From Streptomyces sp. CB02414 (GTDB taxonomy: Bacteria; Actinomycetota; Actinomycetes; Streptomycetales; Streptomycetaceae): DNA of 64,000 nt. The notes under the pieces were generated by a model. The model ran no database searches. It had not been told where the DNA came from and saw only the letters and a list, made by a program, of their open reading frames with translations. The translations under genes were made by a program, and so were the position numbers. Shown in pieces: positions 1 to 9,423 of this stretch (the stretch's first letter is position 1; each line of letters opens with the position of its first letter). The DNA lies in contig NZ_LIPF01000004.1 in NCBI RefSeq assembly GCF_001905385.1, positions 496,001-560,000 on the forward strand, in the 5' to 3' direction.

Positions 1-711
1 CAGCTGGTGCGGCTGCGCTGGCTCGAGCACACCGGCCTGGGCTACGGACTCGGCCGCCGGGCCCTCGGCTTCGGCGGGGGAGACGGGTCGCAGAGCAGGA
101 TCCGCGAGGCGGCCGCCGCGCGACTGCACCACCTGCAGATCAGGACCGGCCTCGTCGTCCACCTGGCCGTCCTGGACGGGGCGGAGGTCTACTACCTGGA
201 CAAGGTCGGAGGCCGGTTCGCCACCACCGTCCCCTCGCGGGTCGGAGGCCGGGCGCCGGCCCACTGCACGGCCCTCGGCAAGGCCATGCTGGCGTGGCTC
301 GAACCGGAAGACGTCGAGTCCAGGGCGGGTGGGACCATCGGCAGGCTGACCCCGCGCACGATCTGCGACCTCGGCACGCTGCACCAGGAGCTGAACCGCA
401 TCCGGCGCCGTCACGGCCTGGCCTTCGAACGCGGCGAGTGCTTCCCGGACATCGCGTGTGTCGCCACCGCGGTCCGCGGCCCCGAGGGACCCGTCGCCGC
501 GATCTCCTTGGTCGGGGACGCCTGGTCGCCGCTGGAGAAGGTCGCCCCGCTGGTCGTGGACGCGGCCCGGCAGGTGTCCCGGGAGCTGTTCCCCGGCGCG
601 GAGGCCCAGGCCGGACCGCCGCACCGTGCGACGGACGCCGCGGAGGGGACGTGGTCGCCGCAGACCATGGACCGCCTCCTGGCGGCCGGTCAGTACGGCG
701 ACTGGCAGTAG
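1..711 (+). CDS. IclR-family transcriptional regulator, 5' end missing
   Basis: The frame is open from base 1, so the N-terminal winged helix lies outside the window; 236 residues remain. The start of the visible part (LGYGLGRRALGFG) is the usual linker of IclR proteins, and the rest is an IclR effector-binding domain (TALGKAMLAWL, then the later CFPDIACVATAV segment with the Cys and Asp typical of ligand-pocket regions). IclR proteins often activate aromatic catabolism from palindromic sites just upstream of -35. It ends 38 bp before the convergent hsaB gene at the edge of the steroid cluster. It is therefore a candidate reader of the 17-bp palindrome found across this window, though this is inference only. 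Confidence 0.85.
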   Translation, partial: QLVRLRWLEHTGLGYGLGRRALGFGGGDGSQSRIREAAAARLHHLQIRTGLVVHLAVLDGAEVYYLDKVGGRFATTVPSRVGGRAPAHCTALGKAMLAWLEPEDVESRAGGTIGRLTPRTICDLGTLHQELNRIRRRHGLAFERGECFPDIACVATAVRGPEGPVAAISLVGDAWSPLEKVAPLVVDAARQVSRELFPGAEAQAGPPHRATDAAEGTWSPQTMDRLLAAGQYGDWQ

Positions 712-749
712 GAGGGGCCCTCGGCGCCACCCGCGGGGCGGCGATCGGC

Positions 750-1322
750 TCACCCCCAGTTGTCGCCCCAGCCCCACAGCTCCGGGGCGAAAGGGCCGGA
801 GGCCGGGCTCTCGACGCCGAACCCGCCGCGGAAGAAGAGCATCGGCTCCCGGTCGGTCACCGTCTCCAGGGCGAGGACCCGGCCCACCACCACGTCGTGG
901 TCGCCCGCGGTGTGCACGTCGTACACGTCGGCGTGCACCCGGGTCAGGACGCCGGGCAGCGACGGCGTCCCCCAGCGGGACAGCTCCCAGTCCAGGCCCT
1001 CGTACTTGCGCCCCTTGCCGGAGCCGAACCGGCCGCACAGATCCGTCTGTTCGGCGGCCAGGATGTTCACGGCGAACCGCCCCGACTCCCTGATCCTCGG
1101 CCAGGCGCGCCCCCGGTGATCGGCGCAGAACAGCACCAGTGCCGGTTCCAGCGATACCGACGCGAAGGACTGGCACGCGAAACCCACCGGGGTTCCGTCC
1201 CGGCCGACCCCCGTCACCACGGTGACCCCGGACGCGAACGTCCCGAGGGCACCGCGCATCCGCTGGGGTGTCGGCTCGGTCTCCTGGCCGGCCTCGGGCG
1301 GGGACAGGGACTCTGCGGTCAT
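750..1322 (-). CDS. hsaB: Flavin reductase component of 3-HSA monooxygenase (HsaB-like)
   Basis: Predicted to make reduced flavin for the HsaA oxygenase, which hydroxylates the phenolic 3-HSA intermediate of steroid ring degradation. The 190-residue protein is a single flavin-reductase-like split-barrel domain: MRGALGTFASGVTVVTG near the start, the FMN-binding GFACQSFASVSLEPALVLFC segment, and the HDVVVGRV motif near the C-terminus. I start at ATG 1322-1320 because GAGGTGA lies 7 bp upstream; the in-frame GTG at 1331 falls inside that ribosome site. It is divergent from hsaD. HsaB is known for steroids, but the same family serves other two-component monooxygenases, so assignment rests on context. 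Confidence 0.85.
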   Translation of the reverse strand: MTAESLSPPEAGQETEPTPQRMRGALGTFASGVTVVTGVGRDGTPVGFACQSFASVSLEPALVLFCADHRGRAWPRIRESGRFAVNILAAEQTDLCGRFGSGKGRKYEGLDWELSRWGTPSLPGVLTRVHADVYDVHTAGDHDVVVGRVLALETVTDREPMLFFRGGFGVESPASGPFAPELWGWGDNWG

Positions 1323-1379
1323 GGCTTTCACCTCGAGGGGGACGCTGCGGTGATGTGCCCGGGAGCGGGCAGCGAGCCG

Positions 1380-1430
1380 AAGCTAGTCACCGGCCGACCG
1401 CGTCAGGGGACCGTTCCCGATGAGTGGAAC
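1380..1430 (-). promoter_or_regulatory. hsaB promoter with 17-bp palindrome (site 1) and -10 box
   Basis: The palindrome is at 1414-1430; read toward hsaB it is GTTCCACTCATCGGGAA. A -10-like TAGCTT follows at 1385-1380 after 28 bp. No convincing -35 hexamer is visible. This is one of 13 related sites in the window. Confidence 0.6.
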
Positions 1431-1482
1431 GCCGTCCGGGGCGCCGACCGCGGACCCCGCCCGCGCTCCCTCGGACGTACCC

Positions 1483-1534
1483 GTCCCGCTCACCGAGACG
1501 TATCCCGCGCGGCCCCGGCGGCCGTGGCTACCGT
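1483..1534 (+). promoter_or_regulatory. hsaD operon promoter with 17-bp palindrome (site 2)
   Basis: GTCCCGCTCACCGAGAC at 1483-1499, then 29 bp, then TACCGT at 1529-1534. It would drive the hsaD to 10901 operon; the expected start of transcription is about 100 bp before the hsaD start codon. Confidence 0.6.
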
Positions 1535-1639
1535 CCGGGAACCGATGACACGGCCCCCGTGACCGCCCGCAGCCGGCGGCCACCCGGAGAGCCGCCGGTC
1601 ACCACGATCACCGACCACCGAGGTCAACCGAGGGCAGGG

Positions 1640-2509
1640 ATGATGACGGAGCTGAGCCACGACTCCACACTGCGCGAACTCCCGACCGAACACGGCGTGC
1701 TGCGCTACCACGAGGCCGGTGACGGCCCGCCCCTGCTGCTGTTGCACGGCTCCGGGCCGGGGGTCACCGGCTGGCGCAACTACCGGAACAACCTGGCCAC
1801 GTTCGCCGAGCACTTCCGCTGCCTCGTCCTGGAGTTCCCCGGGTTCGGCGTCAGCGACCCCGTCGACGGACACCCCATGGCGACCGCGGGTCCGGCGGTG
1901 TCCCGGTTCCTGGACGGCCTCGGGCTCCAGCAGGTCGACGTCGTCGGCAACTCGATGGGCGGCATCGTCGGTACCCAGTTCGCACTCGCCCACCCCGAGC
2001 GGGTGCGCCGGCTCGTCACGATCGGCGGCATCGGCCGCAACGTGTTCAGCCCCGGGCCGGGCGAAGGCATCAAGCTGCTCACCGAGTTCACCGACAACCC
2101 GTCCCGCGAGGGCCTGGTGCGCTGGCTGCACTCCATGGTGTACGACCCGTCGCTGGTCACCGAGGAGCTGATCGGGGAGCGGTGGGCGCAGGCCACCGAC
2201 CCGGACACGCTCGCCAGTGCCCGCCGCATGTACGGCAGCGAGGCCTTCGCGGCCCGGGCCGCCGCCGCGGCCGCCTCCGACGAGGCACCGTACTGGGCGC
2301 TGCTGCACCGGCTGAGGGCGAGGACGCTGCTCACCTGGGGCCGCGACGACCGGGTCAGCCCCGTCGACATGGCCATCCTGCCGATGCGCACCATCCCGGA
2401 CGCCGAACTGCACGTCTTCCCCGACTGCGGGCACTGGGTGATGATCGAACAGAAGGCCGCCTGGGAGAGCGCCGTCCTCGCCTTCCTCACCCGCGAGGAC
2501 GACAAGTGA
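1640..2509 (+). CDS. hsaD: 4,9-DSHA hydrolase, C-C bond hydrolase of the alpha/beta fold (HsaD)
   Basis: Known role: cleaves the meta-cleavage product 4,9-DSHA into the C/D-ring acid (HIP precursor) and 2-hydroxyhexa-2,4-dienoate. The 289-residue protein shows the family fold: oxyanion segment HGSGPGVTGW, nucleophile elbow GNSMGG with Ser105, acid Asp237 in GRDDRV and His265 in CGHWV. Two adjacent ATGs (1640 and 1643) are possible; GAGGG at 1630-1634 suits either. The stop overlaps the GTG of kstD by 4 bp, so the genes are probably translationally coupled. Related hydrolases (BphD type) act on biphenyl products, but the steroid neighbours decide the call. Confidence 0.9.
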   Translation: MMTELSHDSTLRELPTEHGVLRYHEAGDGPPLLLLHGSGPGVTGWRNYRNNLATFAEHFRCLVLEFPGFGVSDPVDGHPMATAGPAVSRFLDGLGLQQVDVVGNSMGGIVGTQFALAHPERVRRLVTIGGIGRNVFSPGPGEGIKLLTEFTDNPSREGLVRWLHSMVYDPSLVTEELIGERWAQATDPDTLASARRMYGSEAFAARAAAAAASDEAPYWALLHRLRARTLLTWGRDDRVSPVDMAILPMRTIPDAELHVFPDCGHWVMIEQKAAWESAVLAFLTREDDK

Positions 2510-4200
2510 GCGCCCCCGCCCGGCAGGACTGGGACGAGGAGTTCGACTTCGTCGTCGTCGGCAGCGGCGGTGGCGGCATGGCCGCCGCGCTCACCGCGGC
2601 CGACAGCGGACTGTCCGCCGTCGTGGTCGAGAAGGGCACGATGTACGGCGGCACGACCGGCATCTCCGGCGGCGGCATCTGGATCCCCAACAACCCCACG
2701 CTGCGCGCCAAGGGCCACCACGACAGCCGCGACTCGATCCGCCGCTACCTGGACCGGCTCACCGAGGGCCGCGTGCCGGCCGCCCGCCTCGACGCCTACG
2801 TCGACCACGGGCCGGCCGCCATGGCCCTGCTCGGCAAGAGCCGCTGGATGCGGTTCTTCTGGGTCAAGGGCTACTCCGACTACCACCCCGAGTACGAGGG
2901 CGGCCGTCCGCTCGGCCGGTCCGTCGAGGCGCTGCCCTTCGACACCCGCAAGCTGGGCGAGGAGGAGAAGCACCAGCGGCCCAACAGCCTCAAGGGCCCC
3001 CTCGGTCTGTGGATCACCGCCAAGGACTACCGGGACCTCGCCATGGTGAAGCGGACCTGGCGCGGACGCTGGGCCTCGGTCGTCGCCGCCTGGCGGGTCT
3101 CGTCCAACGTGGTGCGCCGCCGTCACATGGCGACCGGCGGCCGGGCCCTGGTCGCGCGCATGCGCATGGCCCTCAAGGACGCCGGCGTGCCGGTGTGGCT
3201 GCGCAGCCCCATGACCGAACTGGTCGTCGACGACGCCGGAAGAGTCACCGGTGTCGTCCTGGACCGCCAGGGCCGCACCGTCCGCGTCGGCGCCCGGCAC
3301 GGTGTGCTCCTCGCCACCGGCGGCTTCGACCACAACCGGGAGATGCGCGAGAAGTACCTCCCCGAAGGCGGCCGGGACAACCACAGCGCCGGCGCCGTCG
3401 AGAACACCGGCGACGGCATCTTGGCCGGCCAGGCACTCGGCGGCGCCCTCGACCTCATGGACGACGCCTGGTGGATGCCGTCCGTGCACCACCCCTCCGG
3501 CGCGACGATCCCCCTCGTCTCCGAGCGCTGCATCCCGCCGTCGGTGATCGTCTCCGGCGACGGGCGGCGCTTCACCAACGAGTCGTCGCCGTACGTCAAC
3601 TTCGTCCACGACCAGCTGGCCGGCGGGCACGTCCCCGCCTGGTTCGTGATGGACGCCAAGGCCCGCGCCCGCTACCCCTTCGCCCAGATCCTGCCGGGCA
3701 TGCCGTTCCCCAAGGCGTTCTACGACAACGGCACCGTGCACCGCGCCGACAGCGTCGAGGAACTCGCGGAGCTGATCGGCGTCCCGCGCGACACGCTGGC
3801 CGGCACCGTGGCCCGGTTCAACGGCTTCGCCCGCGCGGGCAAGGACACCGACTTCGGCCGCGGCGACAGCGCCTACGACCGCTACTACGGCGACCCCACC
3901 CTGAAGAACCCCAACCTCGACGAGATCGACAAGGCCCCCTACTACGCCGTACGCATCGAGGTCGGCGACCTCGGCACCAAGGGCGGCCTCGTCTGCGACG
4001 AGCACAGCCGGGTCCTGCGCGAGGACGGCACCGCCATCGACGGGCTGTACGCCACGGGCAACACCTCCGCGTCCGTGATGGGAGGCGAGTACGCCGGTCC
4101 CGGCGCCACCATCGGGCCGTCCATCGTCTTCGGCCACATCGCCGCCCGGCACGCGGCCGACGCCCGCACCCGGTCCGTCGTCGCCGGAGGCGCGCCATGA
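2506..4200 (+). CDS. kstD: 3-ketosteroid delta-1-dehydrogenase
   Basis: Predicted FAD enzyme that introduces the C1-C2 double bond in ring A of 3-ketosteroids, which together with 9-alpha-hydroxylation opens ring B. Translation (564 residues) starts at GTG 2506 inside the hsaD stop. An N-terminal FAD Rossmann motif ([14 protein letters not shown]) is followed by [15 protein letters not shown]. The C-terminal catalytic Tyr-x3-Gly is Tyr529/Gly533 in [14 protein letters not shown], matching the Tyr487/Gly491 pair known in Rhodococcus KstD1. It is slightly longer than the usual 510-560 residues. It overlaps kshB by 4 bp. It is one of three KstD-type flavoproteins in the window, so substrate range may differ between them. 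Confidence 0.88.
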   Translation: MSAPARQDWDEEFDFVVVGSGGGGMAAALTAADSGLSAVVVEKGTMYGGTTGISGGGIWIPNNPTLRAKGHHDSRDSIRRYLDRLTEGRVPAARLDAYVDHGPAAMALLGKSRWMRFFWVKGYSDYHPEYEGGRPLGRSVEALPFDTRKLGEEEKHQRPNSLKGPLGLWITAKDYRDLAMVKRTWRGRWASVVAAWRVSSNVVRRRHMATGGRALVARMRMALKDAGVPVWLRSPMTELVVDDAGRVTGVVLDRQGRTVRVGARHGVLLATGGFDHNREMREKYLPEGGRDNHSAGAVENTGDGILAGQALGGALDLMDDAWWMPSVHHPSGATIPLVSERCIPPSVIVSGDGRRFTNESSPYVNFVHDQLAGGHVPAWFVMDAKARARYPFAQILPGMPFPKAFYDNGTVHRADSVEELAELIGVPRDTLAGTVARFNGFARAGKDTDFGRGDSAYDRYYGDPTLKNPNLDEIDKAPYYAVRIEVGDLGTKGGLVCDEHSRVLREDGTAIDGLYATGNTSASVMGGEYAGPGATIGPSIVFGHIAARHAADARTRSVVAGGAP

Positions 4201-5234
4201 GCCCCGGGCCGCTGACCGTACGCGTCGTCAAGGTGATCCGGGAGACCGCCGACGCCCACTCGCTGGTCCTGGAACCCGCCGACGAGGACCGGGCCGCGTT
4301 CGCCTACCGGCCCGGCCAGTTCCTCACCGTCCGGGTGCCCTCCGAGCGGGACGGCGGGGCCGCGCGCTGCTACTCCCTGTGCAGCTCCCCGGTCCGCGAC
4401 GAGCTGCTGCGCGTCACCGTCAAACGCACCCCCGGCGGCTACGCCTCCCACTGGATCTGCGACCACGTCACCGAGGGCGACACCCTCGAAGTGCTGCGGC
4501 CCGCGGGCACCTTCACCCCCGACACGCTCGACGGCGACTTCCTGCTGATCGCCGCCGGCAGCGGCATCACCCCGGTCATGTCGATCCTCGTCTCCGCCCT
4601 GCACGCCGGGACCGGCAGCGTCACCCTCCTGTACGCCAACCGCGACGAGCACAACGTCATCTTCCGGGACGAACTGGCCGAGCTGGCACGGGAGTACGGC
4701 GACCGGCTCACCGTCCTGCACTGGCTGGAGTCCCTCCAGGGCCGGCCCACGGCGGCCGGTCTGCGCACACTCGCCCGGCCCTGTACCGGCCGCCGCGCCT
4801 TCGTGTGCGGGCCGGGCCCCTTCATGGACCTCGCGACGAGCGTCCTCGCCGACCTGGGCGTCCCGCCTCAGCGCGTCACCGTCGAACGGTTCACCTCCCT
4901 GACCGGCGACCCGTTCGCCCGGCCGGACACCGACCCCGCACCGGAGACCGACGGGCCCGTCAGCACCGCCGAGGTGGAACTGGACGGCGTCACCCGCACC
5001 GTCGACTGGCCCCGCGGCAAGCCGTTGCTCGACGTGCTCCTCGCGGCCGGCCTCGACGCCCCCTACTCCTGCCGGGAGGGCGCCTGCAGCGCCTGCGCCT
5101 GCGTCCTCACGGAGGGCGAGGTGGTCATGGAGCGCAACGAGGTCCTCGACGCCCAGGACATCGCCGACGGACTCGTCCTCGCCTGCCAGGCACGCCCGGT
5201 CAGCGACCGGCTGAAGGTCACCTACGACGGCTGA
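4197..5234 (+). CDS. kshB: 3-ketosteroid 9-alpha-hydroxylase, reductase component (KshB)
   Basis: Passes electrons from NAD(P)H to the Rieske oxygenase KshA. The 345 residues read as a ferredoxin-NADP reductase module (FAD-binding RCYSLCSSP near residue 60, NAD-binding [13 protein letters not shown]-terminal CGPGPFM) followed by a plant-type 2Fe-2S ferredoxin domain with Cys292, Cys297, Cys300 and Cys330 (C-x4-C-x2-C-x29-C). ATG 4197 overlaps the kstD stop by 4 bp. Related reductases (HmpX/PaaE types) share this layout, but the direct link to kstD and the nearby kshA make KshB the natural reading. Confidence 0.88.
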   Translation: MSPGPLTVRVVKVIRETADAHSLVLEPADEDRAAFAYRPGQFLTVRVPSERDGGAARCYSLCSSPVRDELLRVTVKRTPGGYASHWICDHVTEGDTLEVLRPAGTFTPDTLDGDFLLIAAGSGITPVMSILVSALHAGTGSVTLLYANRDEHNVIFRDELAELAREYGDRLTVLHWLESLQGRPTAAGLRTLARPCTGRRAFVCGPGPFMDLATSVLADLGVPPQRVTVERFTSLTGDPFARPDTDPAPETDGPVSTAEVELDGVTRTVDWPRGKPLLDVLLAAGLDAPYSCREGACSACACVLTEGEVVMERNEVLDAQDIADGLVLACQARPVSDRLKVTYDG

Positions 5235-5290
5235 CCGCCCCGCCCTCCCATCCTCCTTGCCCTTCCTCGACTCGGATGAGGTTCGAAACA

Positions 5291-6199
5291 GTGACCAAGG
5301 CGACCGCCGCGATCGTCGGATCCGGCAACATCGGCACCGACCTGATGTACAAGCTCCTGCGCTCCGGGACCATCGAGCCGCGCTGGATGATCGGCATCGA
5401 CGAGCAGAGCCCCGGCCTCAAGCGCGCCGCCGACCACGGGCTGCACACGAGTGCCGACGGCGTCGACCCGCTGCTGTCCGGCCCCGAGCGGCCCGACCTC
5501 GTCTTCGAGGCCACCTCCGCGTACGTCCACAAGGCCAACGCGCCCCGGTACGCCGAACTCGGCATCCAGGCCATCGACCTGACCCCGGCCGCCGTCGGCC
5601 CCGCCGTCGTGCCCGCCGTCAACCTCGGCGATCACCTCGACGCCCCGAACGTCTCCCTCATCACCTGCGGCGGACAGGCCACCATCCCGATCGTGCACGC
5701 CGTCTCCCGGATCACCGACGTCTCCTACGCGGAGATCGTCGCCGGCGTCGCCTCACCGTCCGCCGGACCCGGCACCCGCGCCAACATCGACGAGTTCACC
5801 CGCACCACCTCGCGGGGCATCGAGACCATCGGCGGCGCCGCCAAGGGCAAGGCCATCATCATCCTCAACCCGGCCGAACCGCCCATGCTCATGCAGGACA
5901 CCGTCTTCTGCGCGATCCCCGCCGACGCCGACCGCGCCGCCGTCACCGCGTCCATCCACGAGACCGTCGCCAAAGTCGCCTCCTACGTGCCCGGTTACCG
6001 GCTGCGCGCCGAACCGCAGTACGACGAGCCGAGCACGGTCAGCGGCGGACTCGCCCGCGTGGCCGTGTTCCTGGAGGTGGAGGGAGCGGGCGACTTCCTG
6101 CCCCCGTACTCCGGGAACCTCGACATCATGACCGCCGCCGCCACCAAGGTCGGCGAGGGCTTCGCCCAGCGGATCACCGCCCGCCGCGCCGGCGCCTGA
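5291..6199 (+). CDS. hsaG: Acetaldehyde/propanal dehydrogenase, CoA-acylating (HsaG)
   Basis: Converts the aldehyde released by HsaF (propanal in steroid catabolism) to acyl-CoA. The 302-residue protein has the NAD-binding motif [12 protein letters not shown] at the start and the catalytic Cys126 in [10 protein letters not shown] choose GTG 5291 because GGATGAGG ends 8 bp before it; the upstream in-frame ATG at 5276 has no ribosome site and would place that purine run inside the gene. It is followed 27 bp later by its usual channelling partner hsaF. The same family serves phenol and biphenyl meta-cleavage routes; context gives the steroid call. Confidence 0.9.
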   Translation: MTKATAAIVGSGNIGTDLMYKLLRSGTIEPRWMIGIDEQSPGLKRAADHGLHTSADGVDPLLSGPERPDLVFEATSAYVHKANAPRYAELGIQAIDLTPAAVGPAVVPAVNLGDHLDAPNVSLITCGGQATIPIVHAVSRITDVSYAEIVAGVASPSAGPGTRANIDEFTRTTSRGIETIGGAAKGKAIIILNPAEPPMLMQDTVFCAIPADADRAAVTASIHETVAKVASYVPGYRLRAEPQYDEPSTVSGGLARVAVFLEVEGAGDFLPPYSGNLDIMTAAATKVGEGFAQRITARRAGA

Positions 6200-6226
6200 C
6201 CCCGCTCACCGAGGAGTACACGAGTC

Positions 6227-7279
6227 ATGCCCTACAGCACCGACCTGGACATCCGCGTCACCGACTCGTCCCTCAGGGACGGTTCGCACGCCAAGCAGCA
6301 CCAGTTCACCGTCGACCACGTCACCTCCATCGTGGCCGCCCTCGACGACGCGGGCGTCCCCGTCATCGAGGTCACCCACGGCGACGGCCTCGGCGGGTCC
6401 TCCTTCAACTACGGCTTCAGTCACACCCCCGAGCAGGAACTCATCAAGGCCGCCGTGCAGACCGCCCGGCGCGCGAAGATCGCCTTCCTGATGCTGCCCG
6501 GCCTCGGCCTCCAGGACGACATCCGCGAGGCCGCCGACAACGGCGCCGCCATCTGCCGGATCGCCACCCACTGCACCGAGGCGGACATCGCCGTCCAGCA
6601 CTTCGGCCTCGCCCGTGAACTGGGCCTGGAGACGGTCGGGTTCCTGATGATGTCGCACAGCCGGCCGCCCGAGGAACTGGCCCGTCAGGCCCGGATCATG
6701 GCCGACGCCGGCTGCCAGTGCGTCTACGTCGTCGACTCCGCCGGCGCCCTCGTCATGGAGGAGACCAGCGACCGCATCGCCGCCCTGGTCGCCGAACTCG
6801 GTGACGACGCCCGCGTCGGCTTCCACGGCCACGAGAACCTCGGCCTCGGCGTCGCCAACTCCGTCCTCGCCGTGCGCGCCGGAGCCACCCAGATCGACGG
6901 CTCCACTCGCCGCTTCGGCGCGGGCGCCGGCAACACCCCCGTCGAGGCGTTCGCGGCCGTCACCGAACGCCTCGGCATCCGCACCGGCATCGACGTACTC
7001 AAGATCGTCGACGCCGCCGAGGACGTCGTACGGCCCGTGATGGACGGCGAGTGTCTGCTCGACCGCATGTCGCTGACCATGGGCTATGCCGGCGTCTACT
7101 CCAGCTTCCTGAAGCACGCCGCCCGCCAGGCGGACAAGTACCAGGTGTCCGGCGCGGAGATCCTGCTGGAGGCCGGGCGCCGGGGGCTCGTCGGCGGCCA
7201 GGAGGACCAGCTCATCGAGATCGCGGTGGCCCTGGCCGAGAAGGACCGAGCCGCCGCCCAGACCTCCCCGGGGAAGTGA
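6227..7279 (+). CDS. hsaF: 4-hydroxy-2-oxoacid aldolase (HsaF)
   Basis: Cleaves 4-hydroxy-2-oxohexanoate to pyruvate and propanal, which is channelled to HsaG. The 350-residue protein starts with the HMG-CoA-lyase-like barrel signature [16 protein letters not shown], including the catalytic Arg-Asp and substrate-side His, and has the metal-binding GFHGHENLG motif near residue 200. A GAGGAG-type ribosome site precedes ATG 6227. HsaE, which makes the substrate of this enzyme, is encoded 20 kb away at 26840 rather than beside it as in Mycobacterium. Confidence 0.9.
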   Translation: MPYSTDLDIRVTDSSLRDGSHAKQHQFTVDHVTSIVAALDDAGVPVIEVTHGDGLGGSSFNYGFSHTPEQELIKAAVQTARRAKIAFLMLPGLGLQDDIREAADNGAAICRIATHCTEADIAVQHFGLARELGLETVGFLMMSHSRPPEELARQARIMADAGCQCVYVVDSAGALVMEETSDRIAALVAELGDDARVGFHGHENLGLGVANSVLAVRAGATQIDGSTRRFGAGAGNTPVEAFAAVTERLGIRTGIDVLKIVDAAEDVVRPVMDGECLLDRMSLTMGYAGVYSSFLKHAARQADKYQVSGAEILLEAGRRGLVGGQEDQLIEIAVALAEKDRAAAQTSPGK

Positions 7280-7287
7280 GACGAGGC

Positions 7288-8472
7288 ATGACCAATCCCG
7301 TACTCGAGGCCGTCGAGGCGCGCGCCGACGAGATCAGCGCCCTCGGTCCCGTGAGTGAAACGCTCGGCAGGCTCGACGACCAGGCCGTCAAGGTCCTGCG
7401 GGACGTCGGCGCCGTCCGCATGCTCCAGCCGAAGGCGTACGGCGGACTCGAACTGCACCCGCGCGAGTTCGCCGAGACCGTCATGAGGATCGCCGCCTGC
7501 GACGGCGCCACCGGCTGGGTCGCCGGCGTCGTCGGCGTCCATCCGTGGGAGATGGCCATGGCCGACCCGCGCGTCCAGGAGGAGGTCTGGGGCGAGGACC
7601 CGGACACCTGGATCGCCTCCCCGTACGCGCCCATGGGTGTCCTCAGGCCCGTGGACGGCGGCTACGTCTTCAACGGCCGCTGGCAGTTCTCCTCCGGCAC
7701 CGACCACTGCCGGTGGATCTTCCTCGGCGGCTTCCTCGCCGACGCCGACGGCAATCGGCTGAGCCCGCCGCAGTCCGTGCACGTCATCCTGCCGCGCGCC
7801 GACTACGAGATCGTCGAGGACTCCTGGAACGTGGTCGGGCTGCGCGGCACCGGCAGCAAGGACGTCGTCGTCAAGGACGCCTTCGTCCCGGCGTACCGGG
7901 TCATCGAGTACGCCAAGGTGGTCGACGGCTCCCTGGCCGCCGAGTCCGGCCTGACCAACCCCGCCTACCGGCTGCCGTTCTCCGCCGCCTTCCCGCTCGG
8001 CATCACCTCCGCCGTCATCGGCATGTGCGAGGGCGCCCTCGCCCACCATCTCGCCTACCAGCGCGACCGCGTGCAGATCACCGGCCAGGCGGTGAGGGAC
8101 GACCCCTACGTCCTCTACGCCGTCGGCGACGCGGCGGCCGAGATCGCCGCCTCCCGGGCCGCGCTCCTGGACAACGTGTGCCGGATGTACGACATGGTCG
8201 CCGCCGGACAGGAGATCAGCTTCGAGCGGCGGGCCGTCGGCCGCCGCACCCAGGCCGCCGCGGCCTGGCGGGCGGTCCGCGCCGTCGACGAGATCGTGGC
8301 GCGCTCGGGCGGCAACGCCATGCGGCTCGACAACCCCATCCAGCGGTTCTGGCGGGACGCGCACACCGGTCTCGCCCACGCCATCCACGTGCCCGGCTCG
8401 GTCTTCCACGCCTCGGCGCTGACGGAGATCGGCGTGGAACCGCCGCACGGCCCGATGCGCTCGATGATCTGA
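7288..8472 (+). CDS. hsaA: Flavin-dependent phenol hydroxylase, HsaA-like oxygenase (copy 1)
   Basis: Acyl-CoA-dehydrogenase-fold monooxygenase predicted to hydroxylate 3-HSA to the catechol 3,4-DHSA using flavin reduced by HsaB. In 394 residues it shows the family blocks MLQPKAYGGLELHP, GATGWVAGVVGVHPW, WGEDPDTWIASPYAP and WNVVGLRGTGSKDVVV. It sits directly before hsaC, whose substrate it would make. A second HsaA homologue is encoded at 33673 and, from memory of the Mycobacterium HsaA sequence, looks closer to it in length and C-terminus, so the two may act on different phenols. Confidence 0.82.
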   Translation: MTNPVLEAVEARADEISALGPVSETLGRLDDQAVKVLRDVGAVRMLQPKAYGGLELHPREFAETVMRIAACDGATGWVAGVVGVHPWEMAMADPRVQEEVWGEDPDTWIASPYAPMGVLRPVDGGYVFNGRWQFSSGTDHCRWIFLGGFLADADGNRLSPPQSVHVILPRADYEIVEDSWNVVGLRGTGSKDVVVKDAFVPAYRVIEYAKVVDGSLAAESGLTNPAYRLPFSAAFPLGITSAVIGMCEGALAHHLAYQRDRVQITGQAVRDDPYVLYAVGDAAAEIAASRAALLDNVCRMYDMVAAGQEISFERRAVGRRTQAAAAWRAVRAVDEIVARSGGNAMRLDNPIQRFWRDAHTGLAHAIHVPGSVFHASALTEIGVEPPHGPMRSMI

Positions 8473-8493
8473 CGACCAGGGAGAGGACGACAC

Positions 8494-9423
8494 ATGACAC
8501 AGATACGAGGGCTCGGATACCTCCGCGTCCAGACCCGGGACGTCGACCGCTGGCGCGAGCTGACCGTGGACGCGCTCGGCTTCGCCGAAGGCTCGGGGCC
8601 CGACCCCGACGGCCTCTACCTGCGCATGGACGAACGCCGCTCCCGGCTCACCGTCCTGCCCGGTGACGGCGACCGGGTCCTCTCCGTCGGCTGGGAGGTC
8701 CGCGACCAGTTCGCCCTGGCCGCCGTCGGCCGCGCCGTCGAGGCGTCCGGCACGCCCGTGAAGATGCTGAGCCAGGAGGAAGCCGACGACCGGGGCGTGG
8801 AGGCGGCCATCGCCTTCGAGGACCCGGCCGGCGTGCCCGTCGAGGTGTTCTTCGCGCCGATCCTCGACCACAGCCCCGTCCTGACCGGCCTCGGACAGCG
8901 GTTCGTCACCGGCGGACAGGGCATGGGCCACGTCGTACTGCCCACCACCGCCATGGACGACACCGTCGCCTTCTACACCGAGGTGCTCGGCTTCCTGCCC
9001 CGCGGCGGGATCCGGCTCAGCGGCCAGGCGCCCGACGCGCCGCCCCGCCGGGTGCGTTTCATGGGCGTCAACGAACGCCACCACAGCCTCGCCGTCTGCC
9101 CCGCCCCGCACAGCGGCGAACCCGGACTGGTCCACCTCATGGTCGAGGTGGACACCCTGGACGCGGTCGGCCGCGCGCTGGACAACGTGAACCGGGAGGG
9201 CTTCTCGCTCTCCTCCACGCTGGGCCGCCACACCAACGACAAGATGGTCTCCTTCTACGTGCGCGCCCCCGGCGGCTGGGACATCGAGTACGGCTGCGAC
9301 GGCATGCGCGTGGACGAACGGCACTACACGGCCGAGGAGATCACCGCCGACAGCTACTGGGGCCACGACTGGTCCGGCTCCGAGCCGCTGGCCGCCTTCA
9401 CCCCGCCCGCGGCGGCCCCGTGA
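8494..9423 (+). CDS. hsaC: 3,4-DHSA extradiol dioxygenase (HsaC)
   Basis: Fe(II) type I extradiol dioxygenase that opens the catechol ring A of 3,4-DHSA by meta-cleavage, giving the HsaD substrate. The 309 residues form two glyoxalase/VOC-type domains. The iron ligands are visible as His146 (GMGHVVL), His214 (LVHLMVEV) and Glu265 (WDIEYGCDG), with the His-Tyr-type active-site segment NERHHSLA before the second His. The ribosome site GGGAGAGGA lies just upstream. It ends inside the GTG start of the next flavoprotein gene. Confidence 0.92.
   Translation: MTQIRGLGYLRVQTRDVDRWRELTVDALGFAEGSGPDPDGLYLRMDERRSRLTVLPGDGDRVLSVGWEVRDQFALAAVGRAVEASGTPVKMLSQEEADDRGVEAAIAFEDPAGVPVEVFFAPILDHSPVLTGLGQRFVTGGQGMGHVVLPTTAMDDTVAFYTEVLGFLPRGGIRLSGQAPDAPPRRVRFMGVNERHHSLAVCPAPHSGEPGLVHLMVEVDTLDAVGRALDNVNREGFSLSSTLGRHTNDKMVSFYVRAPGGWDIEYGCDGMRVDERHYTAEEITADSYWGHDWSGSEPLAAFTPPAAAP

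Larger units (their letters stand above)
1332..1639. other. 308-bp divergent intergenic region, hsaB/hsaD
   Basis: No gene is supported here. The region holds two copies of the 17-bp palindrome (1414-1430 and 1483-1499), one per divergent promoter, each followed at 28-29 bp by a -10-like hexamer. I see no leader peptide or structured RNA. Confidence 0.6.

Noticed and set aside
712..749. Terminator hairpin between the IclR gene and hsaB
   Set aside because: Only short, imperfect GC pairing is present, unlike the long stems at the other convergent junctions.
1780..4152. 790-codon open frame on the minus strand opposite hsaD-kstD
   Set aside because: It is the antisense shadow of two well-identified genes, with Gly/Val/Asp-rich low-information composition and no domain signal.
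5276..5290. ATG 5276 as the start of hsaG
   Set aside because: It lacks a ribosome site and would put the GGATGAGG that serves GTG 5291 inside the coding region; family N-termini also fit the later start.
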